Program-made: the position numbers and the translations under genes
Notes under the pieces: generated by a model
What the model was told of the DNA's origin: nothing
Databases searched by the model: none
What the model saw: only the letters and a program-made list of their open reading frames with translations
NCBI RefSeq assembly: GCF_900103645.1
Contig: NZ_FNHP01000004.1
Coordinates: 124,001-188,000 of the forward strand
From: Oryzisolibacter propanilivorax
Lineage (GTDB): Bacteria; Pseudomonadota; Gammaproteobacteria; Burkholderiales; Burkholderiaceae_C
Direction of reading: 5' to 3'
DNA length: 64,000 bases
Shown here: one piece after another, positions 63,413 through 64,000 of the stretch
How the letters are laid out: each line of letters begins with the position of its first letter
Position numbering within the stretch: position 1 is the first letter of the stretch

Positions 63413-64000
63413 TCCCAGGGTGTGCTGCACCACCCGCTTGTCGAACGCCAGCTCGACATGCGCCGGCGCCTCCAGCCGGTGCTCCTCAGCCCCCTCCAGC
63501 CGCGCGGCCGTATCCGGGTAGACCACGTTGTCACACCCCGAGCGCCAGCACACGAACAGGCGCCGCCGCGCCGGCGGCTCGTCCTGCGCCAGTTGGCACA
63601 GCCAGGGGCTGTCCAGGCGCATCTGCATACCACTGGGGCCCTGCGCGTGCCGCGCCGCCCAAGTGCCGCGGTGCGGCGTGCCGATGGTGACCACGCGGTG
63701 CACGCGCGCCTGCGCATCCGGCATGGCACGCAGCCAGGCGCGCACCGCCAGCCCACCCATGCTGTGCGCCAGCACCAGCGGCGGCTGGCCGGTGGCCTCG
63801 GCCATGCAGCGCACGGCGGCGTCGATCGCCGCCGCGTAGCCGTCGATGCTGCCGAAGGCGGGCTCCAGCGTCATGACCACGTGCGGGTGGCCACGCGCGC
63901 GCAGCAGGCGCTGCCAGGGCTGCCAGAAGCCCCGGTTGCACAGGAAGCCGTGCACCAGCACCACGCCGCGCGCGCCGCTGCCCGGCGTGCCCGGCGCGGG
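63398..64000 (-). CDS. Alpha/beta hydrolase, 5' end beyond window edge
   Basis: At least 201 residues; the frame runs open to the right edge. VVLVHGFLCNRGFWQPW is the oxyanion region, LVLAHSMGGLAVRAWL holds the nucleophile elbow G-x-S-x-G variant (AHSMGG), and TIGTPHRGTW follows. VYPDTAARLEG and APAHVELAFD supply the likely acid and His. It resembles lipase- or esterase-like hydrolases with the triacylglycerol-lipase THS-x-GG pattern. Substrate unknown. Confidence 0.85.
   Translation of the reverse strand, partial: PAPGTPGSGARGVVLVHGFLCNRGFWQPWQRLLRARGHPHVVMTLEPAFGSIDGYAAAIDAAVRCMAEATGQPPLVLAHSMGGLAVRAWLRAMPDAQARVHRVVTIGTPHRGTWAARHAQGPSGMQMRLDSPWLCQLAQDEPPARRRLFVCWRSGCDNVVYPDTAARLEGAEEHRLEAPAHVELAFDKRVVQHTLGLLEL

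Overview
The window looks like the chromosome of a Comamonadaceae-type betaproteobacterium (Acidovorax/Alicycliphilus-like). It is GC-rich and carries a split glycyl-tRNA synthetase (glyQ/glyS), fabA-fabB, corC-lnt and a bkd operon. It is also peppered with dispersed palindromic repeats of a kind I know from that family. The genus is inference; I saw no rRNA or tRNA gene.

Layout. 1-7 kb (minus): an exported protein of unknown function cut by the left edge, a methyltransferase/glycosyltransferase fusion, and a very large PIG-L deacetylase plus three GT2-domain protein. 7.3-17.5 kb (plus): a type II secretion operon gspE-F-G-H-I-J-K-L-M-D with no gspC or gspN. 17.5-18.4 kb: a gene-free block with a long imperfect inverted repeat. 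18.4-24 kb (minus): dTDP-L-rhamnose genes rfbB-D-A-C followed by two glycosyltransferases. 24-28.5 kb: coaX, a BON/LysM protein with a clear terminator, a secreted subtilisin-like protease and a rhodanese. 28.6-35 kb (minus): glyQ, glyS, a small membrane protein, gmhB, plsC and a YgjP-type metallopeptidase. 35-38.5 kb: a MazEF-like module whose antitoxin reading frame is interrupted, an AT-rich secreted protein and a chorismatase. 38.7-44.3 kb (minus): bkdA1-bkdA2-bkdB-lpdV, branched-chain 2-oxoacid dehydrogenase. 44.4-46.5 kb: a periplasmic glutathione peroxidase, a methyltransferase and a decayed VOC-family pseudogene.

46.8-54.5 kb is the most distinctive part: a chromosomal integron. An IntI-type tyrosine recombinase with the integron-specific extra domain (53514-54542, plus) faces away from about eleven cassettes whose genes all lie on the minus strand. 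They are separated by ten attC sites of 57-61 bp, and an attI-type core lies at 53391-53397. Cassette products include two membrane proteins next to attI, a lipoprotein, a carbamoyltransferase-like protein, a RibD/DHFR-like reductase, a third membrane protein, a cassette with no convincing gene, two adjacent proteins with HEPN-like R-x4-H motifs, a GIY-YIG-like protein and a small ABM monooxygenase. None is a recognised resistance gene.

54.6-64 kb: fabA-fabB, corC-lnt, a GNAT acetyltransferase, an Lrp regulator divergent from hppD and phhA (phenylalanine/tyrosine catabolism), and an alpha/beta hydrolase cut by the right edge. At least three dispersed repeat families occur across the window, some of them in frame inside genes (bkdB linker, rfbD, the metallopeptidase, lnt).
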